In this document: one piece after another, positions 8,976 through 18,276 of the stretch
How the letters are laid out: the number at the start of each line of letters is the position of its first letter
Numbering within the stretch: position 1 is the stretch's first letter
Origin: Eutypa lata
Lineage: Eukaryota; Ascomycota; Sordariomycetes; Xylariales; Diatrypaceae
Assembly: GCA_022661535.1 (NCBI GenBank)
Contig: JAKULF010000025.1
Span: 1-44,804 of the forward strand
Direction of reading: 5' to 3'
Length of the DNA: 44,804 bases
The notes under the pieces: generated by a model
Database searches by the model: none
The model's input: only the letters and a program-made list of their open reading frames with translations
What the model was told of the DNA's origin: nothing
Position numbers and translations under genes: made by a program

Positions 8976-10254
8976 CTATACCTTTTTAAGAGTGTATAGT
9001 CTACCTCTAAATTTAAATAAACTATTCTTGTTAATTCTGTTAGGTATAGTTTGTAGAGATACTTCCAAATAGTTAGCGCAATCTTTAAATGTGTAAAATG
9101 TTCTGGCTACTTCTCCTTTATCATCTATAAGTTGTATTTCATTCTGTGTCACTCCCTTAATAAACCTATTATGTGAAATTATTCAAAGGTTACCGTTTCT
9201 AATCTCTAAATTAGAAGGTTTGCTTAACATAAGGTTAATCTCTTTATGTAAAAGCTCTCTATCCACTGTTGCCTTACCTGAGTTAGATAATCTACGGCTA
9301 TTCATCTGGCTAATAATTAATTCTATTAGTATTAAACCGTCATCTGTATATTGAAACCCTTTATCACGAAGCATCAAGATACTAACTCAATCTTCAAAAT
9401 CCTTTTTCTTTTTCGTTTGTCAATTTAGCGAATTTAAAAAAGGTATTAAAGCTTCTCGAATGAAACCATGTTGGTTAACTATTATTTGACATAATTTTTT
9501 TATACCTAATTCATTTTTACTGGTTACAAGTCTCACATAATTGTTAGCCTTATTTAATTTATCTAACTCAGGGCGAGAATTTTCTTGCGCCACCAAATTT
9601 TGTATAAACCTCTGTATAGCCTCCATTAAACCTAAATCAGTAAACGCTTGACTAATATTAAAGATTAAGCTTAACTCTTTAGATTTAATGAAAAATGAAC
9701 CTTCAGCTTCGATAAAACCTAGTAGTCAATAAGGAGTAATTCTATAATTATGATGTGCAGGAAATATATAATCAGTTCTTTTACTATTTATACCACTTTT
9801 GATTCCTTCGAGTTTAAAGTATTAGGTCTAGTGTTTTATTACTAGAGTTTATATATAACTCGAAAGCCTCTTTGAAGCTAAGAAAGTTTAGTCATTTAGT
9901 GCTATTTAAAGGATATTCTTCAAAGATTTTTATTAATTTTTCAATACCTTCGAAATTATCAACTCTAAATATACACGTGTTTTTAAACTCTGATACTCTA
10001 CCTAAACCTAGAGTATCTCTAATATGGAGTAAAGCGTGAAAGTCGTCAATATGTAGCTGAATTTGAAAAAGAATTGGAAGGTATTAGTTGAGCCTTTCCG
10101 CCCAAAATAGAAGTTACCTTCTCCATCCGTAAACCCACACAGTCACTCATAAAAATTCTTGCAAACTAAATGAAGATTCTTTAGTTGCCGGAGTGATCTT
10201 GCTATTTGTAATTTTGTTGTTATTCATAGTCATTTTTATTTCCATCATTTTCAT
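8976..10254 (-). pseudogene. LAGLIDADG homing endonuclease, frameshifted N-terminal half
   Basis: From about 9810 to TAG 8976 the frame is open with TGA as Trp: LLGFIEAEGSFFI, then QMNSRRLSNSGK and a NUMOD1-like tail TFKDCANYLEVSLQT. The first half holds LCGFTDGEGNFYF and QIQLHIDDFHALLHIRDTLG, but in shifted frames: breaks occur before the first motif (near 10150), after it (near 10085), and near 9812, where an extra T interrupts LDLIL/LEGIKSGINSK. The start is probably the ATG at 10254. It is a close relative of the gene behind nad6, in tandem with it apart from nad6 and two tRNAs. Confidence 0.82.
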
Positions 10255-10429
10255 AATATCATTGTGTATCAATTTAGATTGAGGATAGTGCACATACATA
10301 GTATAAAAGGTATAATTTTCTAAGTATCTTCATTGAACGTATATTTCTATTTTTGTTTGGCTATTTTTATTATTTAGCTGTGGTTCTAAAACCAGGGTTG
10401 TTAGATCTTTAACCGAGAGATTAAAAATC

Positions 10430-10595
10430 TAAGAATTGTAGGGATTTGCACCCTAAATTTATTTAGAATTAAGACATCTTTTAGTTTAATTTATAGCTTT
10501 ATAGTTATTTATTATACTATCAGGCTAAGAAAAACATTTTTACTATATTAAACATATGTTCAAAAAACTCAATAAATCTACTAAAAACAATTCTT
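10430..10595 (-). ncRNA. Possible tRNA-like element with enlarged interior
   Basis: An 8-bp acceptor-like pairing (AAGAATTG at the 5' end, CAATTCTT at the 3' end) encloses 150 nt, and a T arm TAGGG-TGCAAAT-CCCTA lies directly before the 3' strand. The interior is too long for a tRNA and no anticodon arm is convincing. It could be a tRNA split by an insertion. Confidence 0.35.
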
Positions 10596-10734
10596 TAGTT
10601 CGTATGTCTACGAATTTAGGTTAATAAAGACGATAAAACTATTTATCCATTAACAACCCTGGCCAACAGACTAGCTCCACAGCAACAGATGAGTACTTTA
10701 AAAGATTTTTTCCTTTAGCTGCGAATAAACCTTC

Positions 10735-10807
10735 CGAATTAGGAGGGTCTCGAACCCTCATCTACTTCCGTGACAGGGAAGTCCTTTACCAATTAAGTTA
10801 CTAATTC
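10735..10807 (-). tRNA. trnD: tRNA-Asp (GUC)
   Basis: Acceptor GAATTAG/CTAATTC, anticodon arm CTTCC-CTGTCAC-GGAAG giving GTC, T arm GAGGG-TTCGAGA-CCCTC. Confidence 0.94.
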
Positions 10808-10814
10808 TTACATT

Positions 10815-10862
10815 ACGGCCAGTCGAATTCGAATCGACACATTATGAGTGGAAATCATCGAG
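10815..10862 (-). pseudogene. tRNA-Gly remnant (3' part)
   Basis: The segment keeps a T arm GTCGA-TTCGAAT-TCGAC, an acceptor-like TGGCCGT and an anticodon-like loop TTTCCAC (TCC), but the D arm and 5' acceptor are replaced by sequence near the end of the endonuclease gene at 10916. A shorter copy of the same 3' part is at 12444-12480. A complete tRNA-Gly is at 15590. Confidence 0.55.
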
Positions 10863-10915
10863 TCTACCATCCGTTTGTATTTTGCGAATCAATTGCTTGG
10901 GCTGAACTTAGGGTT

Positions 10916-12185
10916 TTACTCCTCTAATCTCCCTGTATTCATCCCAGCTTTAATTTTTAAAATTTTAGCTAACCCTTCCTCGGTTAAATTAGATTTATCT
11001 TTGATTAATTCTAATGCACTAGATCAATCTTGAAAATCTTTGACTTTAATACCTCGAAGTGGATATTTAAAAAAGAAACCTCTAATTTTCTCAAAATTAT
11101 CTTGAAAATCTTGACATTTATACTCACCAGTATTTCTCTTACTGTGTGAAGAATAGCTACCACAATTAAAATAATGAATAAAACTTCTCAACAGTGCCTC
11201 ATCACGTTTATGTTGAGATATTAAAAAAGCAGTACTTACTTTTCAACCAGGAGTTTTCTCTATTTTATGTTTACCTATGAAAAAACAACCTTCCCTGAAA
11301 CAAAACCTGCTACTCAATTAGGATCAAAAGAAGTTAAATTTTCCACAATAGGTCTAACAACAGGAATAGTATTCGGGAAAGCTTTATTTAAATTTTCATT
11401 CAATCCTAAATTTATAGACGCTTTAATATTAACAATTTCTTGTATCCCTTCTAGAGTTAAATGTTTACCCTCAAACACAAGGTTTACCGCTTGTTTTCAG
11501 AGCAGATAATCCCCTAGCTTCTGAGATACTAAAGGGTAGTTGTCGAAATGTGCAATAATTTTAATTAAATCATCTTTAGAGGAAACTCTTAATTTATACT
11601 TGTCCCCTTCTAGGTTAATTTTCCCGCTAAGACCTAAAAATTATTAAGGTCTTGTAATAAAGCTAAATCCTTTTTATGTAGAGCGATTGTAAATGCGTTT
11701 TCTACTTTTCAACCTATTTGTCTTGAAGTAGTTGCCCTCACGTGTGTCATAAAGGACACTTCGGCATCTACAAACCCCGTCATGAACCAAACTGGAAGTC
11801 CTACCTCTACAGTTGTTCTTAATGTCGAGAAGAACTTTCTTTCTGTATGGCTAATCTTGTTGAAACATAAAGGACCTCTAACCTTAGATATGTTTTTGTG
11901 TATATTAAATAACGAATTAACATATATAATAACTAAACTACCATCTAAGCCTAGAGATATGACCGTTATGTGACAGTACAAAAATACTTCCTCATTTTTA
12001 ACTGCACAAGCTCATAGAAACCCTAATGTAAAAAATATAAAAACCAGACCTTGGGTTATCTTATATTTTCCTCTAAATAATAGATTAAGCGTTTCTTGAG
12101 TTAGACGTTCCTTAATACTAGGGAAGTTTCAAGGAAAAAATAGAAAAATATAATAAAATATTCTTTTAAATTTTACTGTTAACAT
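10916..12185 (-). pseudogene. LAGLIDADG homing endonuclease with N-terminal hydrophobic leader, frameshifted
   Basis: The leader from ATG 12185 has a hydrophobic stretch and LTQETLNLLFRGKYK, matching the leader of the better-preserved gene at 22319-23695. LAGLIDADG helix 1 is MTGFVDAEVSF. After it the frame breaks at a T/A run (11636-11640), and after FVSGKVVF at a run of three C (11294-11296), where GEGCFF would continue if one G were added. The last frame reads to TAA 10916 (LKIKAGMNTGRLEE). Two homopolymer losses thus separate three good frames. Helix 2 has FVSG then the shift. A divergent Val in DAEV may weaken the active site. Confidence 0.82.
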
Positions 12186-12307
12186 TGTTACTAACGATAT
12201 ATAAGTTAAAAGCACTCAAAGAGTATAATGGGTATATAAATTACAAATAAATACAATTCATTGTAACTCATTCAAGAAAGTATAGATAAATTATCTAAAT
12301 CTTCTTT

Positions 12308-12390
12308 TAAGGAATAGGTGACTTGCACACCTACCCACCATATATAAGAAAAAACATATACAGTTGCTCGACTAATTAAGCTAATCCCTT
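12308..12390 (-). ncRNA. tRNA-like element with long anticodon stem
   Basis: Acceptor AAGGGAT/ATTCCTT and T arm AGGTG-TGCAAGT-CACCT, with a D arm GCTT...GAGC. The anticodon position is an 8-bp stem CTGTATAT/ATATATGG with a 10-nt loop GTTTTTTCTT. The same architecture occurs at 23793. It precedes an endonuclease gene. Confidence 0.6.
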
Positions 12391-12443
12391 TTATTTTTGC
12401 CGGGTAGTACCCAGTATTTATATTACTTATTCATCTTAGTTAT

Positions 12444-12480
12444 CTACGGCCAGTCGAACTCGAATCGACATTTTATGAGT
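12444..12480 (-). pseudogene. tRNA-Gly 3' fragment
   Basis: Repeats the T arm and 3' acceptor seen at 10815 (GTCGA-TTCGAGT-TCGAC then TGGCCGT) and stops before the anticodon arm. Confidence 0.5.
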
Positions 12481-12482
12481 CT

Positions 12483-12552
12483 AAGGAACTTTGAGATTCG
12501 AACTCAATATGCTTTTACAAGCAAAAGTATTTCCAATAATACTACACTTCCT
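12483..12552 (-). tRNA. tRNA or tRNA-like, candidate Tyr (GUA)
   Basis: Acceptor AGGAAGT/AGTTCCT with one G-G mismatch, D arm AGTAT...ATACT, T arm TTGAG-TTCGAAT-CTCAA. The central loop contains TTGTAAA, which would give GTA, but its flanking stem is weak. A well-formed tRNA-Tyr exists at 22024, so this may be a decayed copy or a different tRNA. Confidence 0.45.
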
Positions 12553-12624
12553 TTATATATTTATAAATATATAAATAATATGTAATGAATTCATTACAAT
12601 ATTTACAATTTAAATAATAAATAA

Positions 12625-13374
12625 CTACTTTTTTCTTACTTCTAAATAAGGTAAGTATTCTCTTTTAAATAATTTATTAAACATATTTGAAGAAGAAACT
12701 TCTTTGTAGTTAGAATTATACATAGCCATTAAATAAGAAGATAATCTGAGGTCTAAAGGGCTTAAAACTTGGCTTTTTTGAGATCCTCCTCTCCCTAAAT
12801 TTATTCCTTTTCCTACTTGCGATAAGATATATTTCATGTCTCTATAATTACCATCTCTTAAAATATAAAGAGAATAGGGATTTCATCTAAAAATAATTCA
12901 GATTGTTTAGTCATTAATTCAATAAATGAAATAACACCTATTTCTATATATCTTACAGTAGATCATTCATCTATTATAAATGTATAATAATCAAATTTAT
13001 TGGTTAAATTTATAGAAAATATGTTTAAGAGATCTATACTCATACCTTTTAATACAACTCCGGGTAATGAAGATAAGTTAATAGGAGAATTATTGCTCAA
13101 TACAGCCATTTTCCCTATAAAGTTAGTCATATTATTTTTATAGTTACTATTATTAATTGTAAATACAAATATTGGATCTCCATCAACGTAAATATCTAGT
13201 TTAGACAAGTCTGTTTCACCATTATTTTCTAATGGTCTATAGTGAACTTCCTTTCTAAATCATTTATATAAGCTATTCACATGTCTTTAGAGTTTCCACG
13301 CTAGCGCATTAGATGCTCCTCGTTCTTTCCTTATACCTAAATTCTCTAAATTCAAATTTCATGTTTTGATTCAT
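12625..13374 (-). pseudogene. Cassette B gene 4, unknown protein, several frames
   Basis: Fragments from ATG 13374 (MNQNMKFEFREFRYKER), through KLDIYVDGDPIFVF, FIGKMAVLSNNSPINL and VRYIEIGVISFIELM, to an end frame NPYSLYILRDGNYRD and GINLGRGGSQKSQV stopping at 12625. At least two frame changes are needed to join them. The central block is homologous to cassette A gene 4 (3666-4041); the C-terminal block has no counterpart there. No family recognised. Confidence 0.55.
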
Positions 13375-13490
13375 TGTATTATTCTTTCTTAATTATAAAA
13401 AGAGACATTACTCTCTATATTATTCTAAACCCCATCCTCCACCTCTAGCTAAACACAGCTTGTTATAAATAGTTCCCTAAATAAGAATAA

Positions 13491-13961
13491 TTAAAATTTT
13501 ATTGAAATTTTAATGTTTTCTAAAATTTTTACAAATTCCTCTTCACACTCCCTTTTTACCTCGTATCTAAAATTCAACATATACATGATTTTAGATTCTT
13601 CTAAATTATTTAGAGCATCATTAGAATAATACTTAGGAAAAGAATCACGGTAGTATCCTATATATTTAGTATTTTTAGAGTTTTCACCTTTATTAGAAAA
13701 TAAGTCTAAAATTTTGCCAAATAAATTATCATTAGATTTAATGTAATCAAAATTATTAATACAATAATTACAAATATTAGTGTTTATACTTTCGTAATTA
13801 TCGGTTATATTTAATAATAAATATAAATCAATACTTAGAATAAATAAAAGTATTACTATAATATAATAATATAATCATCTAAATTCAACTAAAAAATACT
13901 GCAAATTATTAATTATTGAGCTATACTTTATAAATAAAGGTTTAAAAAAAAATATTTTCAT
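13491..13961 (-). CDS. Cassette B gene 3, unknown single-pass membrane protein
   Basis: A 156-codon ORF with one TGA Trp. A hydrophobic helix at residues 29-52 (WLYYYIIVILLFILSIDLYL) follows a basic N terminus, giving a likely membrane-anchored protein with an Asn-rich soluble part and an acidic and basic C-terminal helix (KRECEEEFVKILENI). It is the paralogue of 4277-4732 in cassette A at low identity. The function is unknown. Position 3 in the cassette and an open frame in both copies argue that it is translated. Confidence 0.65.
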
Positions 13962-14030
13962 TTTTTTTAATTTAAATGTTGCTATATAAAGGGACAAATT
14001 CCCTAATTTTTGTGCTTTATCCAGTATTTC

Positions 14031-14858
14031 TTAATCCTTTTTTACTTTAGTAATAAAAGTAATACGTTCCTCACTTGTATAATAACGACGTAAGTCTCCA
14101 CCATTAGTTCAACCTCCTCCTTCTACAGAACTCTCTCCATTTTTAAAAGATTTAAATAGATCCACAAAAAAATTGGAAGATTTAGGTTTAGGTAAAGAAT
14201 TAATATTGCTATCTTGAAAATGAACATGCTTTTTAATCATAGGAGTATGAGCCTCAAAACTAGGAGTATGAGCTTCAAAACTAGGAGTATGAGAATCAAA
14301 ACTACCCCTGTTAAGTTCCTCGGAAAGGCGTAAATTAACATTAGATTGAACTCCTCCATTAGGATCAGCTAGGTGAAAGTCAGGGTTAGAAATACGAGAA
14401 TGTAATTCTCAATGGTAAGGATCTCTGATAGAATTTGCAGGCAATTCGGATCTGAATCCATTTCTAGTTTCAACTAATCCTGGGTGATAAGCTTGATATG
14501 TTCTAGATTCAGTAGAATTTCTCACAGTATCTGTTCTATCTCATAGCTCAAAATGAGTTCTTCCACTATCTAATTCGTATCTGGGTCTACTATCTAATTC
14601 ATTAATGGGTCTACTATCTAATTCATTAAGGGGTCTACTATCTAATTCTTGCACTGAAACATTTTTTCCAACAAATTCTTGAGTAGAGGAACTATCGCCA
14701 CTATCGAAAAGTAATACATCAAAGCTAATTCCAAATAAAGACATTAAAATTAATATAATTTTAATTAAAAAGCTATATTTTAAAACTTTACTAATAAATA
14801 AATATATTCTAAAACCCCATTTCACGCCAAAAATATCGCATAATAAATTAAACATCAT
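14031..14858 (-). CDS. Cassette B gene 2, unknown membrane protein with two tandem peptide repeats
   Basis: A 275-codon open frame with TGA as Trp. Residues 1-52 hold a basic amphipathic start and a hydrophobic segment (SFLIKIILILMSLFGIS). Then come four copies of an ELDSRPxx octapeptide (about residues 71-101), a linker with SELPANS and WELHSRIS, three copies of a SFEAHTP heptapeptide (about residues 190-210), and a conserved C-terminal block SSNFFVDLFKSFKNGE and GGGWTNGGDLRRYY. Cassette A has both ends of the gene but split. The repeats differ between copies while the C-terminal block is conserved, so that block is the likely functional part. No family recognised. Confidence 0.7.
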
Positions 14859-15009
14859 TTTTATTTTGTACTTAATAATAAAAAGGGAACATTATTCCCA
14901 TAATAGAGAGACATATTCCCTTAATAGAAGAATACTTACCACTCTAAAATTAATTACCACATGAAAAGAAGAATTTCTCCCGTGGTTAAGAATTTTTTAT
15001 ATTATAAAA

Positions 15010-15311
15010 TTATATAATATTTATACGCAAATTTACTAAATTTGAATTTAAATCGAATATATTTTTAAAGGATAATCCTTTATCTACGTATGGAAATAGA
15101 AAAGTAATGCGACTTATTTTTAAAAAATCATGATTAAATTCTAAGCCTAAGATTATATATTCACTGTTTATATCCTTCTTGAGCACTAGCATAATAACTC
15201 AGAAAATTAAGTAAATACGAATTAAATTGCTCAGCATCGTAGAAAATAACTTAAGTCAATGATAAATTTACCATCACTAATTTCTATAATAAAATCTTCA
15301 AAATTTCTCAT
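15010..15311 (-). pseudogene. Cassette B gene 1, frameshifted
   Basis: Starts MRNFEDFIIEISDGK at ATG 15311, like cassette A gene 1, then shifts one base at DLSYF, continues in the second frame (DAEQFNSYLLNFLSYYAS), and shifts back before LKKDINSEYIILGLEFN and FPYVDKG. The two opposite shifts leave both ends alignable with the intact copy at 5690-5992. Confidence 0.65.
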
Positions 15312-15337
15312 GTGTAAAATAAAATTCAAAAAAAAAA

Positions 15338-15388
15338 GTACAATATTTACTCTGAACATTATTTTATAAAATAAAATAATAGCTTACC
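15338..15388 (-). repeat. Conserved block upstream of cassette B
   Basis: Partner of the block at 6019-6069, with the same order: tRNA-like element, block, gene 1. Confidence 0.85.
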
Positions 15389-15398
15389 AGAGTAAGCC

Positions 15399-15465
15399 AA
15401 AAGTCGGTGAGATTCGAACTCACATATTTCAGAAAAATTCTGATCATTTTCCATTAAACAACTTT
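15399..15465 (-). ncRNA. tRNA-like element before cassette B
   Basis: Acceptor AAAGTTG/CGACTTT, T arm GTGAG-TTCGAAT-CTCAC. The middle folds as TCAGA-ATTTT-TCTGA, a 5-nt loop with no standard anticodon context. The acceptor and T stems differ from the copy at 6080 by paired changes, so the structure is kept. Confidence 0.6.
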
Positions 15466-15589
15466 TTAAAAATTATATAACTTTTTATTTTTTTATAAAA
15501 TTTATTATTTTCATATATAACTCTATCGCTATAAATTCTTAGTTAAATGAGGTTTTCTAAAAGGTAAAACTTTATTAGTTCCATTTTAA

Positions 15590-15660
15590 TAAGACTATCA
15601 GGAATTGAACCCGAATTTGTAATATGGAAAATTACTGTTCTACCGTTAAACTATAATCTT
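15590..15660 (-). tRNA. trnG: tRNA-Gly (UCC)
   Basis: Acceptor AAGATTA/TAGTCTT, D arm GTTT-AACGGTA-GAAC, anticodon arm GTAAT-TTTCCAT-ATTAC giving TCC, T arm TCGGG-TTCAATT-CCTGA. Confidence 0.93.
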
Positions 15661-15699
15661 TAAAATAACAATTTACTAACAAATATTGTTATTTTTAAA

Positions 15700-15915
15700 C
15701 ATATTTTTATTATTTAAAAGGGATTATTTTTAGAATTAATACCACAAAAATAAAACTCTTTTTTGTAAAGTTTTCCTGATTTAATGTAATTAGATAAAGT
15801 AGATTTAGGAATATTACATTTTTCACTTATTATTTATTTTATTCACCCATCTATAAATAACACTTTATTCTTACTTTCTTTGTATATAACAGACTTAGAC
15901 TCTCATTATATTATA
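15700..15915 (-). pseudogene. GIY-YIG endonuclease remnant with internal deletion
   Basis: The 5' part reads SVIYKESKNK, the stretch that precedes GIYRW in the other copies. After a short disturbed segment it jumps to a NUMOD1-like tail, KCNIPKSTLSNYIKSGKLYKK and EFYF. The catalytic domain is missing. Confidence 0.6.
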
Positions 15916-16132
15916 ATAAGATCTTAAGGGAATGACTATACTATTTAAATTTTTATTTTTCATTAGATTATATTTAATTTATGGATAAAATGAGTCATAA
16001 TACTCTAATCTATTGTGCACTTAATAATGGAAATACTCTAATTGAACAGAAGTTAACCCCGGCAACATTTCCGTGGTTCCCTTCTCTCCTGTAGATATAA
16101 TTAAAAATAGTACAATAGTACTACTATTTTTA
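15916..16132. other. Intergenic, no gene recognised
   Basis: AT-rich with a GC-richer patch near 16055-16095. No known gene. Confidence 0.5.
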
Positions 16133-16204
16133 TACAACCAGTCAGATTTGAACTGACAACATTCATGTGGTAGATGAAAAGTTTACCAATTAACTTATGG
16201 TTGC
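16133..16204 (-). tRNA. tRNA with anticodon ACC (identity uncertain)
   Basis: A well-formed cloverleaf: acceptor GCAACCA/TGGTTGT, D arm AGTT-AATTGGTA-AACT, anticodon arm TTCAT-CTACCAC-ATGAA, T arm GTCAG-TTCAAAT-CTGAC. The anticodon reads ACC, nominally Gly GGU, which is not a standard fungal mitochondrial tRNA, and a normal Gly UCC tRNA is present at 15590. A mutated anticodon in another isotype is possible. Confidence 0.8.
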
Positions 16205-16371
16205 TATTTATAAATTAATTTATAAAACTATAGATTTTAAGTACATGCTAATATATTGGGTATATTTCTCGAAAAGGTGATTCACTCTCTGAAAATCAAC
16301 ACGCGTTTCGTCCACACCAGGGATATCTACCAGTTGATATATGGCCGCTAATTAAGTTCACGCCGTTCATT
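16205..16371. other. Intergenic, no gene recognised
   Basis: Contains a GC-richer stretch near 16300-16360 but no tRNA fold or open frame that I can support. Confidence 0.5.
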
Positions 16372-16443
16372 TAGGATATACGAGATTCGAACTCACATAA
16401 TGATGATTAAAAGTCATATGCATTACCCTTATGCTAATATCCC
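16372..16443 (-). tRNA. trnK: tRNA-Lys (UUU), copy 1
   Basis: Acceptor GGGATAT/ATATCCT, D arm GCAT-AAGGGTA-ATGC, anticodon loop CTTTTAA giving TTT, T loop TTCGAAT. A second tRNA with the same anticodon but different stems lies at 43340. Confidence 0.9.
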
Positions 16444-16469
16444 GTAAATCCTTTATGCGTATCATAATT

Positions 16470-16540
16470 TTTTAAGATGACTCGAACATCCACAAACGAT
16501 ATAATTACACAATTATTTACTTTATTAAACCACTCTTAAT
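16470..16540 (-). pseudogene. tRNA-Asn 3' end remnant
   Basis: The T arm GGATG-TTCGAGT-CATCT almost repeats that of tRNA-Asn at 16550, but the upstream part is AT-rich and lacks a matching acceptor and anticodon. Confidence 0.45.
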
Positions 16541-16549
16541 ATACAGCCT

Positions 16550-16624
16550 CGCCCCCAAGATGACTCGAACATCTACAAAAACGGTATTAACAGTACCGCG
16601 CTCTACCAATTGAGCTATAGGAGC
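16550..16624 (-). tRNA. trnN: tRNA-Asn (GUU)
   Basis: Acceptor GCTCCTA/TGGGGGC, D arm GCTC-AATTGGTA-GAGC, anticodon arm CGGTA-CTGTTAA-TACCG giving GTT, T arm AGATG-TTCGAGT-CATCT. Three diverged 5' halves of this tRNA lie at 18072, 20020 and 21976. Confidence 0.95.
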
Positions 16625-16648
16625 TTAGGGTTTTTATTTATCCCTACT

Positions 16649-17870
16649 TTATTTAATAGCTATGCTATACCCATTGCAAGGTTTATTCTTATTAATATGG
16701 TTTCGTACTCCGTTCTTATTGAGGCCTAAAAAACTAGCCGCATCTTTCATAGTATTAAATTCCAATGTTTCATTAGTTTCAATATTTGTTAAAATAACAG
16801 CTTTGGATTTACTATTATTTTTACTTATTGCTTCTTTGGCAGATAAAGTATGACGATAATATTTAGAAACTTCTTCTACTTCCTGCGAATCTGGGGATAG
16901 AGAAATAGCTTCTTTATACGCATCACTGTTGATGATCTCTTTAAAAGACGTGGAAGATTTATAAACAAGATACTCTCTATTTAAATAAAAATTTTTTCTT
17001 TTAATTATAACATAGAGAGTAGAAGCATCTTTACCAATGAACTTGGCGGCTTTAAGGTTAGAGTTAAAATTATGCGTTTCTCCTGTGCTACGATTTAACA
17101 CATTAGTTGACTCACCTAACTCCGCAAAATTCTCTACTCAAGTCTTATTTATCATTACTTATTTCACTCAATAGCTTTTTGGTAATTTCACTATGCTTAA
17201 ACCCTCTTAAAGAACCCGCTTTCCTTAAAATGTTGTATTCAGGTTCAATCAAATCTATGTAATATTGTTCTCTTTGTATTACAATATCAAAAGTGTCACA
17301 ATACTCTAGAATTTCTAATTTAAAATTTGAATAACCATTTTTAAGTAAAGATCTGTAAATTTTACTATTTATATTTTTCTTGGTTTTTTCTAAAAAAGAT
17401 AGATTATAATAATAATTTAATCTTCTAGCTAAATCCAGAGATGAACCTACATAACTTTTACCGTTTAGCTTATTTACTCATCTATAAATTCCCGCTCTTT
17501 TTCTATTATCTTTAAGAATAACTAATCTTTGGGTATCGGCATTCTCATAACTAACCTCAGGCACAATATTTTTTTTAGTTTCATTATCTTTAGTAGTATA
17601 ATATCTAAGATGTTTAGAAAAAGAACACTCACTTCTTTCTAAATAATTTAAAGCACCGTGAAGGCTAACCCCTCTATTAAACACACCGTTCTGTATACAA
17701 GTTAAGCTAACCAACCCTCTTTTACAACTAGAGCTTATACCAGCACTCACACAGCTATCAGTAAACCAGATTTTTCAAGTTAAATTCACTACAGCCGAAG
17801 GTTGAAATATTGGCAACGAACCTCCGGTTTTTATTACTTGGGTCAAAAACCTAACTATCCCAATCTTCAT
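16649..17870 (-). pseudogene. GIY-YIG homing endonuclease, one frameshift
   Basis: From ATG 17870 the frame runs through an unusual 120-residue leader (ILKDNRKRAGIYRW begins the nuclease), GIYRWVNKLNGKSYVG, REQYYIDLIEPEYNIL and a NUMOD3-like GFKHSEITKK, then stops near 17150. The next frame (KTWVENFAELGEST onwards) carries two NUMOD1-like repeats, NLKAAKFIGKDASTL and MKDAASFLGLNKNGV, to TAA 16649. One extra base near 17140 would explain the split. Full length would be about 405 residues. No group I core was recognised around it; it sits between a tRNA-Asn half and the intact tRNA-Asn. Confidence 0.8.
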
Positions 17871-18071
17871 TCCTAGGGTTGAAAATCAAACTTTCCCATT
17901 ATTCATTATTATAGTTTTTTCATTCAAGTTAAGCAGGATTCACACCCACTATATAGTTAACCATCTTGATGAGTCAAGGCTTTACTAATTTTCGGTAAGT
18001 AATGATCATCGAGAAACGGTAATCTATATAAATCTTTAATTAACCTTTCTTACAATTAATATTGGGATTTA

Positions 18072-18113
18072 GATATTAACAGTATCGCGCTCTACCAATT
18101 GAGCTATAGGAAC
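18072..18113 (-). pseudogene. 5' half of tRNA-Asn (copy 1)
   Basis: Reads through acceptor 5' strand, D arm (GCTC-AATTGGTA-GAGC) and anticodon hairpin GATA-CTGTTAA-TATC, then diverges. No T arm or 3' acceptor follows. The hairpin stem differs from the full tRNA-Asn (CGGTA/TACCG) by paired changes. Confidence 0.75.
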
Positions 18114-18276
18114 TTGAGGGTAAGGCACCCTTCAAATATATCCAAACACTTATCACTATCCTGATTAAACACTTCATGAAAGAGAAGCTTCTTTGACAAT
18201 AAGAAGAATAAAAATATAGTTTAATTTAACCAAATTGCCACACATATACACTACGCAACACAATAGGGTATCGCAA

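Noticed and set aside
12625..13374. rps3
   Set aside because: The protein lacks the length and the recognisable C-terminal region of fungal mitochondrial Rps3.
12625..15311. Invertron-type plasmid DNA or RNA polymerase genes in the cassette
   Set aside because: No B-family polymerase motifs or phage-type RNA polymerase motifs were found in the translations, and no terminal inverted repeats were seen.
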